64,000 nt of DNA from NCBI GenBank assembly GCA_904830895.1, contig LR882958.1, positions 2,350,001 through 2,414,000 on the forward strand, given 5' to 3'. Within the stretch, counting starts at the first letter, position 1. Every line of letters starts with the position of its first letter. This document shows, piece after piece, positions 63,693-64,000 of this stretch. Position numbers and translations under genes: made by a program. This stretch comes from Planktothrix rubescens CCAP 1459/22 (GTDB taxonomy: Bacteria; Cyanobacteriota; Cyanobacteriia; Cyanobacteriales; Microcoleaceae). The notes beneath the pieces are model-generated. The model was not told the origin of the DNA and did not search any database. It saw nothing but the letters and a program-made list of their open reading frames with translations.

Positions 63693-64000
63693 TTAAGCAA
63701 AAATAACGGTTCGATTTCCATAGACTAACACGCGATTTTGGATGTGTAAACGAACCGCCCTAGCTAAAACTAATCGTTCTAAATCCTTGCCTTTTCTGAT
63801 TAAATCTGCTACGGTGTCCCGATGACTAACCCGCACGACATCCTGTTCAATAATTGGCCCTTAGTCTAAATCTGCGGTTACATAATGGGCGGTTGCACCG
63901 ATAATTTTAACCCCGCGTTCGTGCGCTCTTTGATAGGGATTGGCCCCGGCAAAAGCGGGGAGAAATGAATGATGAATATTGATGATTTGGGAGAAGTTTT
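63693..64000 (-). pseudogene. purU: Formyltetrahydrofolate deformylase, 3' part with an internal stop
   Basis: The minus strand from the window edge reads [20 protein letters not shown], then [20 protein letters not shown] and TADLD, then TAA at 63861-63863, and continues in the same frame [20 protein letters not shown] to a stop at 63693-63695 (ending [10 protein letters not shown]). Relatives have a Glu codon at the stop position, so a single G-to-T change (GAA to TAA) explains it. The 5' part lies outside the window. It could be a true nonsense mutation or a base-calling error; the C-terminal fifth carries active-site residues, so truncation should inactivate. Confidence 0.85.

Overview
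The window comes from a cyanobacterium, most likely a filamentous Planktothrix/Oscillatoria-type organism. The gene content is cyanobacterial: ndhN, ldpA, a Ycf45-type ATPase, a PucC/LhaA-like carrier, and a ribosomal cluster that runs rplC to rpsQ to secY-adk-infA-rpmJ-rpsM-rpsK-rpoA-rplQ-truA-rplM-rpsI-rpmE-prfA with rpsJ, rpsN and rpmD absent. HIP1 octamers (GCGATCGC) and short heptameric repeats are frequent, and base composition is moderately AT-rich. The genus is inference only.

Layout. 1-2.5 kb: accessory genes, namely a Uma2-family nuclease, a C5 cytosine methyltransferase with a single-base frameshift, and a DUF433/DUF5615 toxin-antitoxin-like pair. 2.5-16 kb: a lipoprotein, an ATPase with degenerate Walker motifs, polA (with a substituted proofreading residue), a GH116 glycosidase, an ABC exporter, a cNMP-fold protein, a PucC-like carrier and a FecR-domain protein. 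16-25.3 kb: a six-gene chemosensory operon on the minus strand, in transcription order cheR-TPR, double cheW, two MCPs, hybrid cheA-REC, cheB; its architecture resembles Wsp/Frz-type alternative pathways. 25.5-29.3 kb: ycf45-like ATPase, ldpA and ndhN, minus strand. 29.3-48.6 kb: the ribosomal protein/secY/rpoA superoperon on the plus strand, preceded by a good sigma70-type promoter and a roughly 490-nt leader, and ending at a strong intrinsic terminator after prfA. 48.6-56.5 kb: response regulator, ABC-F ATPase, second Uma2 protein, dprA, D-lactate dehydrogenase, a pilin-like secreted protein, a second cNMP-fold protein and a thioredoxin-TPR protein. 56.5-59.1 kb: a decayed region with a PAP2 N-terminal fragment, a defective IS5-type element, a cupin C-terminal fragment and tandem repeats. 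59.1-64 kb: wecB, an ABC-class ATPase, an M28 peptidase, a coiled-coil protein, and the 3' part of purU carrying a premature stop.

The most striking cross-cutting feature is repeat invasion. Heptameric TAACTGA-type and GGGAACA-type repeats fill spacers even inside the ribosomal operon, and they extend into coding sequence: the C-terminal tails of L29 and L15, a possible N-terminal extension of the Ycf45 protein, and the interdomain linker of CheA. Several lesions (methyltransferase frameshift, purU stop, deleted transposase) suggest ongoing gene decay, although single-base sequencing errors cannot be excluded from the sequence alone.
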